Assembly (NCBI GenBank): GCA_002708925.1
Contig: PAPN01000044.1
Coordinates: forward strand, 1-56,616
Origin: Paracoccaceae bacterium
Lineage (GTDB): Bacteria; Pseudomonadota; Alphaproteobacteria; Rhodobacterales; Rhodobacteraceae
DNA: 56,616 nt
Reading direction: 5' to 3'
The notes under the pieces: model-generated
What the model saw: the letters and a program-made list of their open reading frames with translations, nothing else
What the model was told of the DNA's origin: nothing
Databases searched by the model: none
Position numbers and translations under genes: made by a program
Part shown: piece after piece, positions 43,971 to 51,663 of the stretch
Layout: every line of letters starts with the position of its first letter
Position numbering within the stretch: the stretch's first letter is position 1

Positions 43971-44198
43971 ATGTCATCCACTGATGTCGAAGTATTCGAT
44001 CCAAAAAGAATCTATGATGATTCTGACCCGGAATTGAACATCATCGCAGGCAAGTCAAAACGCGCTCAATGGAGGCATCGACGCGTTGGCCCTGCATTCA
44101 TCAAATTCGGGAGGCGCGTAAAATATGCAGGCACGGACCTAAATGCCTGGATCGAACAAAATCGTGTTATACCAACGGGTTCTGGATCTCATGTTTGA
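43971..44198 (+). CDS. Excisionase-like HTH protein
   Basis: A 75-residue small DNA-binding protein. The part KRAQWRHRRVGPAFIKFGRR, followed by VKYAGTDLNAWIEQNRV, fits the HTH_17 excisionase/AlpA type in which a short winged helix ends in a DLxxW-type helix. The start has GGGAGAAGTCGG as ribosome site. With the P4-type integrase it likely serves as the recombination directionality factor or as a regulator of the element. Confidence 0.75.
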   Translation: MSSTDVEVFDPKRIYDDSDPELNIIAGKSKRAQWRHRRVGPAFIKFGRRVKYAGTDLNAWIEQNRVIPTGSGSHV

Positions 44199-44242
44199 GC
44201 CAGATTTCCAATGCGGTATGAACACGATCAGGGTTGAATGAA

Positions 44243-44419
44243 ATGAGTTGGGAAGTCGCCAAGCTCTGCTCCGAAAGAAAATTCGGCAGCCCCGTCCGAA
44301 AGCAGATCATAATGTTCTTAGCGGATAAGGCCAGCGACGATGGGTCTGGAATTTGGTGCTCTAAAGGCACAATTCACAGGCACACTGAGCTGGGTGAAAG
44401 CACGGTCAGCCCCGCCTGA
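44243..44419 (+). pseudogene. Truncated HTH protein (replication/regulator-like N-terminus)
   Basis: 58 residues from MSWEVAKLCSERKFGSPVRK followed by QIIMFLADKASDDGSGIWCS and a second helix ending ELGESTVSPA. This looks like the N-terminal winged helix of a longer replication-initiator or regulator family in which the helix-turn-helix is followed by 100-200 more residues. The frame stops at 44419 immediately after the second helix, and the sequence beyond changes character. I take it as a broken remnant at a junction between two insertions. Confidence 0.5.
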
Positions 44420-44493
44420 CATCGCCCCTCATAAGGCAGGGGAAGGCGGGGTGGCCATGAACCTTGAACAGACCGGAAGGCTGCCTCAATCCC

Positions 44494-45933
44494 TCAGGGC
44501 GCTCGCCCTTCGGCGACGTTCTTGCCAACCTGATAGCAATGCAGGGCGCAGGGAAAGTGCCGGATGAGGACCCCGTCGATTTCGCTCTCGGCGGTAATCG
44601 TCTTCGTTGTCGCCCCTGCGGGAACGCTGTTGGCAAAGTTGCGTTTGGCGAACTCGACAAGCCCGCGCAATTCACCTGGTTGATCACTGGCGTAGCGGTC
44701 GGACCATTTGATTTCGTATGCCCAGATCGGCTTGAGGCGCGCCGGATCGACACGAACCAGATCAACTTCCTGATCGGTCCTTCCCTGCTTCCACCGCGCG
44801 TAATGCAGGTTTTTCATCAGATCGGAGTGGAACCATTGCGAAAAAATCGCCGTCTCGGCCATCGCGCCCATCGCATCGTCACCATCGGCAATCGGAGCGA
44901 ATAGCGCGGCGCGCATGGATGGGTTGGTCAGGTAGACCTTGAAGTTTCGCATCCGCTGAAATGTCTTGCCAGTGTCGTCCACACGGCGGATTCGGACTAT
45001 CAGGAAAGCGGCTTCCAAGTATTCGAGATACTTCGTGATCGTGTTCTTGGCTACGCCCGAGCTTTGAGCCAGGCCGTCGAGGCTGATTTCTTGCCCCGTA
45101 TGATAGGCTATTGTCGTAAAAAGCCGATTGAGTTCCTGAATGTCCTGAATTCCGTAGAGGCTGGGGAGGTCACGCAGCAAAACCTTGTCGATGATATCAC
45201 GGCCAAGGAAACGCTGCACATCCGCTTGAATCGCCGGGTTGAGAACGGCCTCTGGATAGCCCCCGAAGTTCAGGTAATTGATGAACTCTTCGTTCAGCCG
45301 CTCGATATTCGGCGTGGAAAACCGTAGGGTCGCGCCAAGCGGAGCGGATTTGATCAGATCGGCTTCCATCTCCCTAAACGCGAGGAATTCGGCAAATGTG
45401 AGTGGCGGAAGGAAAAAGTCAGTGAAGCGACCTGCGCCCGATTCCTGACTTTTCAGGCGCAGCGCCGCCGCCGCCGAACCGGATGCGATGAACCTTGTAT
45501 TCGGGTGCTGGTCGGTCAGAACCTTGAGATGGACTTCCCAGTCTTTCAGATACTGGATCTCATCAAAGACGATGATCCGCCTTGCCTGCGCATCGTGCTC
45601 AGTCTCTTCCTCAAACAGGTCAATCAGGCGCGAGAGCGGCATTCCGCTATAGAGTGGCGTGTCGATGGAGACGAACAGGATGTTCTGGCCGCTGAACCCC
45701 TCGTTTATCGCCTTCTCGATCAACTGACGCAGCATGACGGTCTTGCCAACCCGTCGCGGCCCCATCAGGATGGTTGAGCGTCGCACAGACCAGTCCAAGG
45801 CAAGCGTCGAGAAAGGGCTAAAATAGGCGCGCGTCTTCTCGGCTGGACTTTGAGCCACCTTATACGAAGCGTCCCACCACGGGTTATCCCGGCGGAGACT
45901 TTTGAGGATGTCTGATTTCGCAATTTCGAGCAT
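44494..45933 (-). CDS. AAA ATPase with DUF4143 domain
   Basis: A 479-residue protein of the AAA_14/DUF4143 group. Walker A is MGPRRVGKTVMLRQ, Walker B is RIIVFDEIQYLKDWEVH, sensor 1 follows as TRFIASGSAAAAL. A winged helix region (about 285-330, DGLAQSSGVAKNTITKYLEY) precedes the DUF4143 nuclease-like domain, where EVDLVRVD and YEIKWSD resemble the D...ExK core of restriction-like nucleases. These genes are frequent in mobile regions, with no settled function. It has its own promoter with a palindrome in the spacer. Confidence 0.85.
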   Translation of the reverse strand: MLEIAKSDILKSLRRDNPWWDASYKVAQSPAEKTRAYFSPFSTLALDWSVRRSTILMGPRRVGKTVMLRQLIEKAINEGFSGQNILFVSIDTPLYSGMPLSRLIDLFEEETEHDAQARRIIVFDEIQYLKDWEVHLKVLTDQHPNTRFIASGSAAAALRLKSQESGAGRFTDFFLPPLTFAEFLAFREMEADLIKSAPLGATLRFSTPNIERLNEEFINYLNFGGYPEAVLNPAIQADVQRFLGRDIIDKVLLRDLPSLYGIQDIQELNRLFTTIAYHTGQEISLDGLAQSSGVAKNTITKYLEYLEAAFLIVRIRRVDDTGKTFQRMRNFKVYLTNPSMRAALFAPIADGDDAMGAMAETAIFSQWFHSDLMKNLHYARWKQGRTDQEVDLVRVDPARLKPIWAYEIKWSDRYASDQPGELRGLVEFAKRNFANSVPAGATTKTITAESEIDGVLIRHFPCALHCYQVGKNVAEGRAP

Positions 45934-45939
45934 GCCCCT

Positions 45940-45968
45940 CTAGTATCAAGGTATTGATCTTATGTCAA
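45940..45968 (-). promoter_or_regulatory. Promoter of the AAA ATPase gene with internal palindrome
   Basis: TTGACA (45968-45963), a 17-bp spacer and TACTAG (45945-45940) lie just before the start. The spacer contains ATCAA-GGTA-TTGAT (45945-45958), a perfect 5-4-5 palindrome, so a bound protein would block transcription. The -10 is weak. Confidence 0.5.
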
Positions 45969-46064
45969 CGAAACCGCTCATAGCACTGATAACATGAAAA
46001 AATCCATGTAGTATTAGTGAGCCATGCCCCCTGTCTGGACAGCCTCTTACGCTTAACTGCACGC

Positions 46065-46723
46065 TTAGTCTGCACGCACCACCCGAAACATTCGCCCGTT
46101 GTAGCGGGCGATATCCGACACAGACCAGGGGCGCTCCAGCGCGTGATGGTTTCACCTTCGGGGACCACGATCACCACGCGGTTGCGGTAGGGGATCAGAT
46201 CGAACCCGATTTTCTGCCGCAGCTCTGCAAAGTGTTCCAGATCGGCGCGGGCGGCATCACGGTCGGCACCGAGCTGCGCCAAATCGGCTCCCATCGCCTC
46301 GATCTCGGCGGTCAGCGCGGCTTCACGGCTTGCCAGCCGCTGCGACAAGGCTTGCAATGCGGCTTCGCCTTCGGCCCGTGCCTGGGCAATCTCTTGGGCG
46401 TTCTCGGTGCGGATACGGGCTGCCTCGGTTCGTGCTTCATCAACCATGCGGCTGGCAACTTCCTCGATCAGCGCCAGAGCCAAAGCCGCGACGAGGGCAA
46501 CCAGAACGACACCAACAGTCACCCGGCGCCGAAGGACCGCGATCCTTCGGCTATCGGCTGCGACGGCCTCAGACAGGGTTTGCCGGGCGGCGTCCAGTTC
46601 CGCGAGTTTGCTCTGGGCCTCGGCCAACCCCTCATTCAACTGCGCAAAATCACTCGCAGCCGTGGTGCGGGCTTCCGCTTTTTGTCGCCGTATTTTTGCA
46701 AGCCGTGCATCAAGTTCACTCAT
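46065..46723 (-). pseudogene. Membrane-anchored coiled-coil protein, C-terminus frameshifted
   Basis: MSELDARLAKIRRQKAEART begins a coiled coil (to about residue 60), one membrane helix follows (VTVGVVLVALVAALALALIE, about 70-90), then a long charged coiled coil (about 95-185). The frame then reads VPEGETITRWSAPGLC and continues as basic, Cys-rich sequence to 45965. In the shifted frame the DNA reads SDIARYNGRMFRVVRAD and stops at 46065, which looks far more like a real C-terminus. An extra TG in GGTCTGTGTCGG (near 46128-46136) would explain this. Overlaps the upstream 35-codon gene by ATGA. Similar proteins occur with plasmid mobilisation genes, but I cannot confirm that here. Confidence 0.55.
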
Positions 46724-46827
46724 GGCTGGTGGCCGGGTTGTAGGTCCAGCGCCGCCTTCACAGGCTCTGCAATCTGTTCGGAGACCTCCGCTTGTCCGGT
46801 GGGTGACAGCCGCTCGGAAAGCTCCAT
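46720..46827 (-). CDS. Small coupled reading frame (35 residues) upstream of the coiled-coil gene
   Basis: Reads MELSERLSPTGQAEVSEQIA and then EPVKAALDLQPGHQP. It has a near-perfect AAGGAGGAGGCG ribosome site before ATG and its stop overlaps the next start as ATGA. These signs of coupling make it more than a chance frame. It could be a leader or a fragment of a larger gene's end. No family recognised. Confidence 0.5.
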   Translation of the reverse strand: MELSERLSPTGQAEVSEQIAEPVKAALDLQPGHQP

Positions 46828-46898
46828 CGCCTCCTCCTTGGCCTGCCAAGGACGGCCTCATCGGCTGATGACAGCCGTGAATCGGACAGCTCTTTTGA

Positions 46899-47251
46899 CG
46901 TCCGAGTTCAACGCTGAACCAAAACGCTGCCAGCACTGCGCCAAACTGTTAGAAATAAGGCCTTTTCGTTTCGTGCTGACACCCTGACCCAAACTCGGAC
47001 GTCGCGTCCGAGTTTTTTGTGACAGCTTCTGGATATTAGTCCGAAACCTCCGGCAATGGCGGTTGATTTTTCTATTGTTATCAAACCGTTACCCTATGCG
47101 CGCTTTGTGTCCGAGTTTTGCAAGTGTTTGTTCGATGAATGTCAAAAAAGTTGCCCATTTCACCCCCCTACTTGCACGACGCCTTTTGGACGCTCAGGGG
47201 TATCACCCTCGTTTTCCCCCTTATTTTCAACGCCCTATTGAAACTCGGACG
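46899..47251. repeat. Five copies of CGTCCGAGTT in mixed orientation
   Basis: Plus-strand copies are at 46899-46908, 47005-47014 and 47108-47117 (the last with T in place of the first C). Inverted copies are at 46992-47001 and 47242-47251. The plus copies are spaced 106 and 103 bp apart. The central inverted pair forms the terminator stem. Could be iterons or recombination or protein-binding sites. Confidence 0.7.
46991..47018 (+). terminator. Rho-independent terminator with no upstream plus-strand gene
   Basis: An 11-bp perfect stem (46991-47001 with 47005-47015), TCG loop, ends in a run of six T. No plus-strand gene precedes it, so it may end an unannotated RNA transcribed across the leader of the minus-strand genes. 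Confidence 0.7.
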
Positions 47252-47380
47252 CTTTGGGGTGTTTGTCCAGATGTTAGTACCCCCCTACAATATGCCCCGC
47301 TAGCGCCCCTTCGCACCATCGCGGGCTTGTGGCCGTTGACGATGGCGGTCAGAATTCAGGCCCGGTCAGCCGCCTGAAAC

Positions 47381-48067
47381 CTAAGGGGCGGGGGAGGCTC
47401 CGATCACGATTTCATGGCTGTGATAAAGCGCGGCATAAGCGGCCAGAGCGACGGTGAAACGCACAATGCCCCCCTTTGCCAGGCCCGGACGCCAGCGGCC
47501 CGACAGCAGGGCCGCGCCGGGCAGCAGCCCGGTATGCGCACTCAGGCGTGCCCATTCAGCGGGGCCGGCCTGGCGGGCGCGGCGGCGCTCGACGATTTTC
47601 ATGCCAAGCAGGGAAAACACCGCGAAACTGCCAAACAGGAAAACATGGGCCAGGTCTCCGTTTACCCACAGATGCGCGGACGACCACAGCAAAAGCGCCC
47701 ACAGCAGCGGCTGACGGGTCAGGCCGGCAATGCCGGGCGCTTGCGGATCGAACCCATCGGGGCGGCCCTCGAATGCAAAGGGGTTGGGCGCGGCCACACC
47801 AAAGACCGTCAGCAGCACGACCACCGGCATCGCCAGATTGACAGCCAGCCGCGCGGCCGGGGTCTGATCCCACAGGGCAACCGAGGGCGCGCGCCCGGCC
47901 GCCACGATCACCCACCACAGCAACAGAACCGAGCCCAGGCTGAACAAAAACAGATACCCGCGCGCGCCCAGCCGGCGTATCAGGTGCTCTTTCAGCCCCA
48001 GCGCGGCGGGGATGCGATGCGACACCAGAAACAGCCCCATCGCCAGCGCAAATTCGATCCAGCCCAT
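47381..48067 (-). CDS. NnrU family membrane protein
   Basis: A 228-residue inner-membrane protein with six or so helices. MGWIEFALAMGLFLVSHRIP and LTRQPLLWALLLWSSAHLWV are typical of the NnrU/MAPEG-like family, named from nitrite/nitric oxide reductase clusters. No nitrogen oxide genes are in view, so its role here is unclear. The start at 48067 follows AGGAAAGGGATCGC; the upstream frame lacks a site. Confidence 0.88.
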   Translation of the reverse strand: MGWIEFALAMGLFLVSHRIPAALGLKEHLIRRLGARGYLFLFSLGSVLLLWWVIVAAGRAPSVALWDQTPAARLAVNLAMPVVVLLTVFGVAAPNPFAFEGRPDGFDPQAPGIAGLTRQPLLWALLLWSSAHLWVNGDLAHVFLFGSFAVFSLLGMKIVERRRARQAGPAEWARLSAHTGLLPGAALLSGRWRPGLAKGGIVRFTVALAAYAALYHSHEIVIGASPAP

Positions 48068-48260
48068 GCGATCCCTTTCCTCAGCCTTCTCTGGCCGTTC
48101 CAACACCAGATCACCCTATCGCAGGCGCTCTTTTCTGAAACTGTGGCAAATGTTCAGCGGCGGGCGTGTAAATACGGTTCCTTTGCGGAAATCTCTTGGA
48201 CAGAGCGGGCCTGATCGCGTACCCGTGAAGGGAAATTACGAACCATGGGCAGATTTGGAT

Positions 48261-50447
48261 ATGACGAAACAGAGCGGCAATTCACGCTCGGAACGGCCTG
48301 AACGGATCAGGCGGCGCGGCAGTCAGGCCTTGCTGGGCGCAAGCGCGATGGCTCTGATCCTGACCGCCGGCACTGCACAGGCAGAGGAAAACCCGTTTTT
48401 CGGACTGTACGGCACACCCGGCCTGATCGACATGCCGAATGCCGATATGGCCCCCGACGGGACGCTATCGACCACCTTTTCCTATTTCGCGGGCACCTCG
48501 CGCAATACGCTGACGTTTCAGGTGCTGCCGCGTCTGACCGCCAGTTTCCGATATACCGCCATTCAGGATTTGTACCTGCGCGGCTGGGATCGGGATACTT
48601 ATTACGACCGCAGCTTTGACATGCGTTATCAGCTGTTTTCGGAAACCGACTGGCGCCCTGCGGTTGCGGTGGGGCTTCAGGATTTCATCGGCACCGGGCT
48701 TTATGGCGGGGAATATATCGTCGCCAGCAAGCATATCGGCAAACGCCTGCAACTGACCGGCGGCGTCGGCTGGGGGCGTCTGGGCAGCCATGGCACGATC
48801 GGTTCCACCGGCACCCGCCCCAGCGAAGTCATCGGCGAGGGCGGCATTCCCACCTATGACCGCTGGTTCCGCGGGGATTTCGCGGCCTTTGGCGGCATCG
48901 CCTGGCACGCGACCGATCGGTTGACGCTGAAGGCCGAGTATTCCTCGGACGCCTATGACACCGAGCAGGAAACCGGCACCAACAGCGGTGTCAGCTACGG
49001 CCCCGTATTCGAGCGCAAATCCCCCTGGAACTTCGGCCTGGACTACCGCACCAGGAACGGCACGCAGCTGTCGCTCTATTCGCTGTACGGGTCGGAATTC
49101 GGGGCGTTGGTGACGTTCCATTCGAACCCGCGCACCGGCGGCTATCCCAGTGGCCGCGAGACCGCCCCCCTGCCCGTCCGGGTACGCTCGGCTGCGGAGC
49201 GCGGCGATCTGGGCTGGCATCAGGACGGCACGGTTGTGAACAGCGTGCAGGCGCGGCTGCGCAAATCCCTGGCCAGTCAGGGCCTGAAATACGAGGGTCT
49301 GAACCTGACCCCACGCCGCGCAACCCTGCGCCTGGTGAACACGCGCTATGGTGACGAGCCCGAGGCGATTGGCCGCGCGGCCCGTTCGATGTCGCGGATT
49401 CTGCCTGGCTCGGTCGAAACCTTCGTGATCGTTCCCGTGGTCGAGGGCATCCCGATGTCCGCCATCACCCTGAACCGCAGCGATCTGGAACGCTATGAAA
49501 ACGCCCCGGCGGAACAGATGCTGGGCCGGATCGGTGTCGAGGACGGGCTGGGCCGCGCCCCCGCATTGGAAGAGGGTGCCGGCACGCGTTTCAGCTGGTC
49601 GGTCAGCCCCTATATGCAACTAAGCGTTTTCGATCCGGACAACCCGGTGCGCTATGATCTGGGCATTCGCGCCAAGGCCGCCTACCGGATCACGCCGAAC
49701 ATGGTTCTGGCGGGCTCGCTGGCGAAGAAGCTGAACGGCAACCTGGACTCGGTCACGCGGGAAATTCCCTCGGGGCTGGCGCGTGTGCGCACGGATTATG
49801 CCGAATACAGCCGCCAGGGCGATCCGGCGCTGGAATATCTGACGCTGACCCACTTCGGCCGGCCGGGCAAGGATCTGTATAGCCGCGTTTCGATGGGCTA
49901 TCTGGAAACCATGTATGCCGGTGTCTCGGGCGAGCTGCTGTGGAAACCCGTTGGCAGCCGCCTGGCCCTGGGGGCCGAGCTGAACTATGTGCAGCCGCGC
50001 GACTTTGACCAGATGTTCGGCCTGCGCAGCCGGGTTACCTCGTCCGGAACGATCCCCGAATTCAACGGCCATCTGTCGGCCTATTACGATTTCGGCAACG
50101 GATTCCACGGGCAGCTGGATGTCGGCAGCTATCTGGCCGGCGATCTGGGCGCAACCGTGTCGCTGGACCGCGAATTCGCCAATGGCTGGACCGTGGGGGC
50201 CTATGCAACCTTCACCACCGCGGAAATCGACGATTTCGGCGAGGGCTCGTTCGACAAGGGCATTCGGATCACTATTCCGTTCGCCTGGGCCTTTGGCAAA
50301 CCGTCGCGTCAGGAAAACAACCTGAATATCCAGTCGCTGACACGTGACGGCGGGGCCCGCCTGAACCTGAACGACCGGCTGTACCCGCTGGTACGCGATT
50401 ATCACCAGCCCGAGCTGGCACGAGAATGGGGACGTTTCTGGCGATGA
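48261..50447 (+). CDS. yjbH: YjbH-family exopolysaccharide outer-membrane protein
   Basis: A 728-residue exported protein. A signal peptide (about residues 19-38, GSQALLGASAMALILTAGTA) ends at AQA, then ENPFFGLYGTPGLIDMPNAD, the start of the YjbH domain. Alternating beta-strand patterns continue to the C-terminus, ending in GRFWR, so a beta-barrel pair is expected. In E. coli YjbEFGH serves exopolysaccharide secretion. The start at 48261 is chosen from the signal peptide; a GTG at 48225 is also possible. It overlaps yjbF by ATGA. Confidence 0.88.
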   Translation: MTKQSGNSRSERPERIRRRGSQALLGASAMALILTAGTAQAEENPFFGLYGTPGLIDMPNADMAPDGTLSTTFSYFAGTSRNTLTFQVLPRLTASFRYTAIQDLYLRGWDRDTYYDRSFDMRYQLFSETDWRPAVAVGLQDFIGTGLYGGEYIVASKHIGKRLQLTGGVGWGRLGSHGTIGSTGTRPSEVIGEGGIPTYDRWFRGDFAAFGGIAWHATDRLTLKAEYSSDAYDTEQETGTNSGVSYGPVFERKSPWNFGLDYRTRNGTQLSLYSLYGSEFGALVTFHSNPRTGGYPSGRETAPLPVRVRSAAERGDLGWHQDGTVVNSVQARLRKSLASQGLKYEGLNLTPRRATLRLVNTRYGDEPEAIGRAARSMSRILPGSVETFVIVPVVEGIPMSAITLNRSDLERYENAPAEQMLGRIGVEDGLGRAPALEEGAGTRFSWSVSPYMQLSVFDPDNPVRYDLGIRAKAAYRITPNMVLAGSLAKKLNGNLDSVTREIPSGLARVRTDYAEYSRQGDPALEYLTLTHFGRPGKDLYSRVSMGYLETMYAGVSGELLWKPVGSRLALGAELNYVQPRDFDQMFGLRSRVTSSGTIPEFNGHLSAYYDFGNGFHGQLDVGSYLAGDLGATVSLDREFANGWTVGAYATFTTAEIDDFGEGSFDKGIRITIPFAWAFGKPSRQENNLNIQSLTRDGGARLNLNDRLYPLVRDYHQPELAREWGRFWR

Positions 50448-51115
50448 CACTGAAATCCGCTATCAAATTGCCGGTGCTGGCGTTGGCCTCGGCCCTGATG
50501 CTGATGGGCTGCAGCAGCGATCAGGATCAAAAAGAGCTGCTGAAATCGCTGCGCGGCTCTCTGCCCAGCTTCAAGAAGGCCGCTCCGCCCGCCAAGCCGG
50601 ACCCCGCGCGGGTTCTGGCCGCAACGACCGGGCCGGTGAACATGATCACGCAGAAAAGCCTGAACAACGCGATGGTCCTGACGATCGAGATTGCGCAGAA
50701 CGGCCCCTACCGGACCCACGCGACCTCGACCAAACAATCGCTGACTTTCCGTCAGGGGATGGCAACAGCCACGCGCGGGCTGGGGCACGATCTGATGTCC
50801 TCTAGCGTGAATGACAGCCTGCGGCTGATCTCAGCCCGGCGCGAGGGTAAGGCAAAGCGCGTGATGCGCTATCTGGATTCGGCCAACACCACGCTCAGCT
50901 ATACGTTCGAGTGCGATATGTACGTGACCGGCGCGACGACGATCCGGCAGGGCGTTGTCTCGGCCAGTGTCACCGAGATGACCGAAAACTGTGTGTCCGA
51001 CACCCAGAAATTCACCAATACCTATCTGGTGGATCGGGGCGGCATGATCCTGTCCTCAGAACAATGGCTGGGCCCCAATCAGGGGTATTTCGCCATACAG
51101 GTGCTGCGCCGCTAG
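50444..51115 (+). CDS. yjbF: YjbF/GfcB-like lipoprotein
   Basis: A 223-residue outer-membrane lipoprotein of the group 4 capsule/exopolysaccharide GfcB-YjbF family. MTLKSAIKLPVLALASALML leads to a lipobox LMGC (Cys at about 23). The rest is beta-rich (LTIEIAQNGPYRTHATSTKQ, LSYTFECDMYVTGATTIRQG) and ends SEQWLGPNQGYFAIQVLRR. Translationally coupled to yjbH by ATGA. A bidirectional terminator follows. Confidence 0.85.
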   Translation: MTLKSAIKLPVLALASALMLMGCSSDQDQKELLKSLRGSLPSFKKAAPPAKPDPARVLAATTGPVNMITQKSLNNAMVLTIEIAQNGPYRTHATSTKQSLTFRQGMATATRGLGHDLMSSSVNDSLRLISARREGKAKRVMRYLDSANTTLSYTFECDMYVTGATTIRQGVVSASVTEMTENCVSDTQKFTNTYLVDRGGMILSSEQWLGPNQGYFAIQVLRR

Positions 51116-51142
51116 GTCGCACAGCCACCGAAGACACATTGA

Positions 51143-51170
51143 AAAAGGCGCGGAATGTTCCGCGCCTTTT
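51143..51170. terminator. Bidirectional terminator between yjbF and the yjbE-like gene
   Basis: AAAAGGCGCGGAA (51143-51155), TG, TTCCGCGCCTTTT (51158-51170) is a perfect 13-bp inverted repeat with T-runs on both strands, serving the two convergent genes. Confidence 0.88.
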
Positions 51171-51196
51171 CCGATTGCTAAGAGAAACGGGCGAAC

Positions 51197-51385
51197 TTAG
51201 GAATCGCCCGAGGATGCGATGCCGATAACCAGGATGGTGCCCAGGATGCCAACGGCAGCGGCAGGGCCCATTTCCAGACCAGCGGTCGAGATGAACGGAT
51301 CGTCCGAAGTTTTGGTGTCAGCCATGGCCGGAGCGGCCGAAGCCAGAGCCAGAGCAGCGGCGGCAGCAATGGTAAATTTTTTCAT
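51197..51385 (-). CDS. Small exported YjbE-like protein
   Basis: A 62-residue protein. The signal peptide MKKFTIAAAAALALASAAPA ends at AMA (about residue 22). The mature part is about 40 residues with a hydrophobic Gly-rich stretch (PAAAVGILGTILVIGIASSG). It resembles YjbE/GfcA small secreted proteins in size and composition, and lies next to yjbH-yjbF but on the opposite strand. The start has GGAGAGACATT. Confidence 0.7.
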   Translation of the reverse strand: MKKFTIAAAAALALASAAPAMADTKTSDDPFISTAGLEMGPAAAVGILGTILVIGIASSGDS

Positions 51386-51663
51386 AATGTCTCTCCAACA
51401 TGCATATTGGCGACGCAGACACGCGCAGCCTGTATTTTTGATCTCACAGCATCGTAATAAAAAAAAGAAATTCGCCCGAGAATGCGGCTAGAAACGGCAG
51501 TTTTCCGCCTTGATGCGTAGCATATGTTCGAAAAATGCGCTGAAATGCCGGGTTCGGCGGCAAATGAAGACGGAGGGCCCGCTGCGACGCGGCATCGTCC
51601 GGATGCAGAATCACCGGGCGCAGGCAGCGGCGGCGCGGGGAAAGACGGCGCCGCCCATCGCTG

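Larger units (their letters stand above)
41711..47380. mobile_element. Decayed integrative element downstream of tRNA-Ser
   Basis: The segment starts directly at a tRNA 3' end with an integrase in the usual orientation. It carries an excisionase-like gene, genes of unknown function, a truncated gene, a frameshifted gene and a non-coding repeat zone, and ends before nnrU. The part up to 44.4 kb is visibly AT-richer than the flanks. No copy of the tRNA 3' end was found at the other side, so the right border is an estimate from gene content. The part after 44.4 kb may be a different insertion. Confidence 0.6.
46828..47380. other. Non-coding zone with repeats at the right end of the acquired region
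   Basis: 553 bp without a convincing gene, more AT-rich than neighbours. It holds five copies of a CGTCCGAGTT motif, a palindrome GTTCA-ACGC-TGAAC (46906-46919) and a strong plus-strand terminator (46991-47018). Two frames of 61 and 104 codons (47056-47377) overlap each other and show no ribosome site or coding bias. It may be a remnant of a replication or transfer region. Confidence 0.55.

Noticed and set aside
47056-47377. Two short plus-strand frames (61 and 104 codons)
   Set aside because: They overlap each other, lack ribosome sites and contain the repeat motifs.
41621-47400. Direct repeat of the tRNA-Ser 3' end as the right attachment site
   Set aside because: Reading through the region for TTCGAATCCC or GTCTCCGCCA gave no second copy; the right end may be deleted or diverged.
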